8,670 nucleotides of DNA from Burkholderiaceae bacterium. Lineage in GTDB: Bacteria > Pseudomonadota > Gammaproteobacteria > Burkholderiales > Burkholderiaceae_D. Within the stretch, counting starts at the first letter, position 1. Each line of letters opens with the position of its first letter. A program made the translations under genes and the position numbers. The notes under the pieces are model-generated. The model was given only the letters and a program-made list of their open reading frames with translations. It was not told the DNA's origin and searched no databases. The DNA lies in NCBI GenBank assembly GCA_014379395.1, contig JACMLV010000746.1, forward strand, positions 1 to 8,670, read 5' to 3'. This document shows, in pieces, positions 8,336 to 8,670 of this stretch.

Positions 8336-8347
8336 ATACTGTCACGC

Positions 8348-8670
8348 ATGGGCTTGTTCTCTTTCCTCAGCAAAAACAAGCAAGACACCACTGGCAAGGA
8401 CAGTGGCTATTATTCGGCCGACGACCAGGCCCGCTCCAAGCGCGCCTCGCACGCCGGCGCGCCGGCCGCGGCCAAGCGCGGCAACAAGGAAGCGGCCGAT
8501 CCGGTCCTGCCCGAAAAGAAACGCGCCCGGCGCCGCCTGGTTGGCGCCGTCGCGCTCGCCCTCGGCGTGGCGATCGGCCTGCCGATGCTGCTCGATTCCG
8601 AGCCCAAGCCGATCGGCGCCGACATCGCGATCCAGATTCCCGCCAAGGACAAGCCGGCCGCCGCCGAGCG
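8348..8670 (+). CDS. DedD-like SPOR-domain inner-membrane protein, 3'-truncated by window edge
   Basis: The frame opens at ATG 8348 and runs off the window, giving 107 residues. It begins MGLFSFLSKNKQ, continues with a charged, Lys/Arg/Ala-rich cytoplasmic segment, then DPVLPEKKRARRRL directly before one membrane segment at about 64-82 (LVGAVALALGVAIGLPMLL). After that comes the start of a periplasmic Pro/Lys/Ala-rich linker (LDSEPKPIGADIAIQIP). This N-in, single-pass layout and its place after folC match the DedD/SPOR proteins of Burkholderiales, which bind denuded peptidoglycan at the division septum. The defining SPOR domain would lie beyond the right edge and is not seen, so the family call rests on the N-terminal sequence and gene order. 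No Shine-Dalgarno sequence is visible in the 12 bases after folC, so translation may depend on coupling to folC. Confidence 0.8.
   Translation, partial: MGLFSFLSKNKQDTTGKDSGYYSADDQARSKRASHAGAPAAAKRGNKEAADPVLPEKKRARRRLVGAVALALGVAIGLPMLLDSEPKPIGADIAIQIPAKDKPAAAE

Overview
The window is high-GC DNA with strong G/C preference at third codon positions. All genes read on the + strand. Gene order and protein sequences point to a betaproteobacterium of the order Burkholderiales, most likely Oxalobacteraceae (Massilia/Duganella/Janthinobacterium-like). The genus is inferred from how the proteins read, not from a search.

Layout: the 3' three quarters of a fimV/hubP-type polar hub gene (1-2202, open at the left edge); truA, tRNA pseudouridine synthase (2260-3057, TTG start); trpF (3080-3760), trpB (3757-5004, ATGA overlap with trpF) and trpA (5051-5848), which give three enzymes of the tryptophan pathway, including the complete tryptophan synthase; a 221-bp gap carrying a good sigma-70-like promoter; accD, the acetyl-CoA carboxylase beta subunit (6070-6942); a 94-bp gap with inverted repeats and a second promoter candidate; folC, dihydrofolate/folylpolyglutamate synthase (7037-8335); and the 5' end of a single-pass inner-membrane protein of the DedD/SPOR type (8348 to the right edge). 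No non-coding stretch exceeds 300 bp. I see no tRNA, rRNA, CRISPR array, insertion sequence, phage or toxin-antitoxin signature.

Functionally this is a mixed housekeeping cluster: cell-pole organisation, tRNA modification, tryptophan, fatty-acid and folate synthesis, then an envelope/division protein. The order truA-trpFBA-accD-folC-SPOR protein is, from general knowledge, a conserved arrangement in Burkholderiales. TrpA and TrpB form the alpha2beta2 synthase. TrpF supplies an upstream intermediate; trpE, trpG, trpD and trpC are not here.

I do not find a previously undescribed system. The observations most worth a second look are smaller. Two extended -10 promoter-like sequences (TGnTAGAAT) lie inside trpF and at the end of folC, where the codons are atypical for the genes. 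TrpA has Glu where the second catalytic Asp (E. coli D60) is expected. FolC has Lys where a Ser thought to help bind Mg is expected. The FimV cytoplasmic region carries repeated acidic LDFDL-like motifs.
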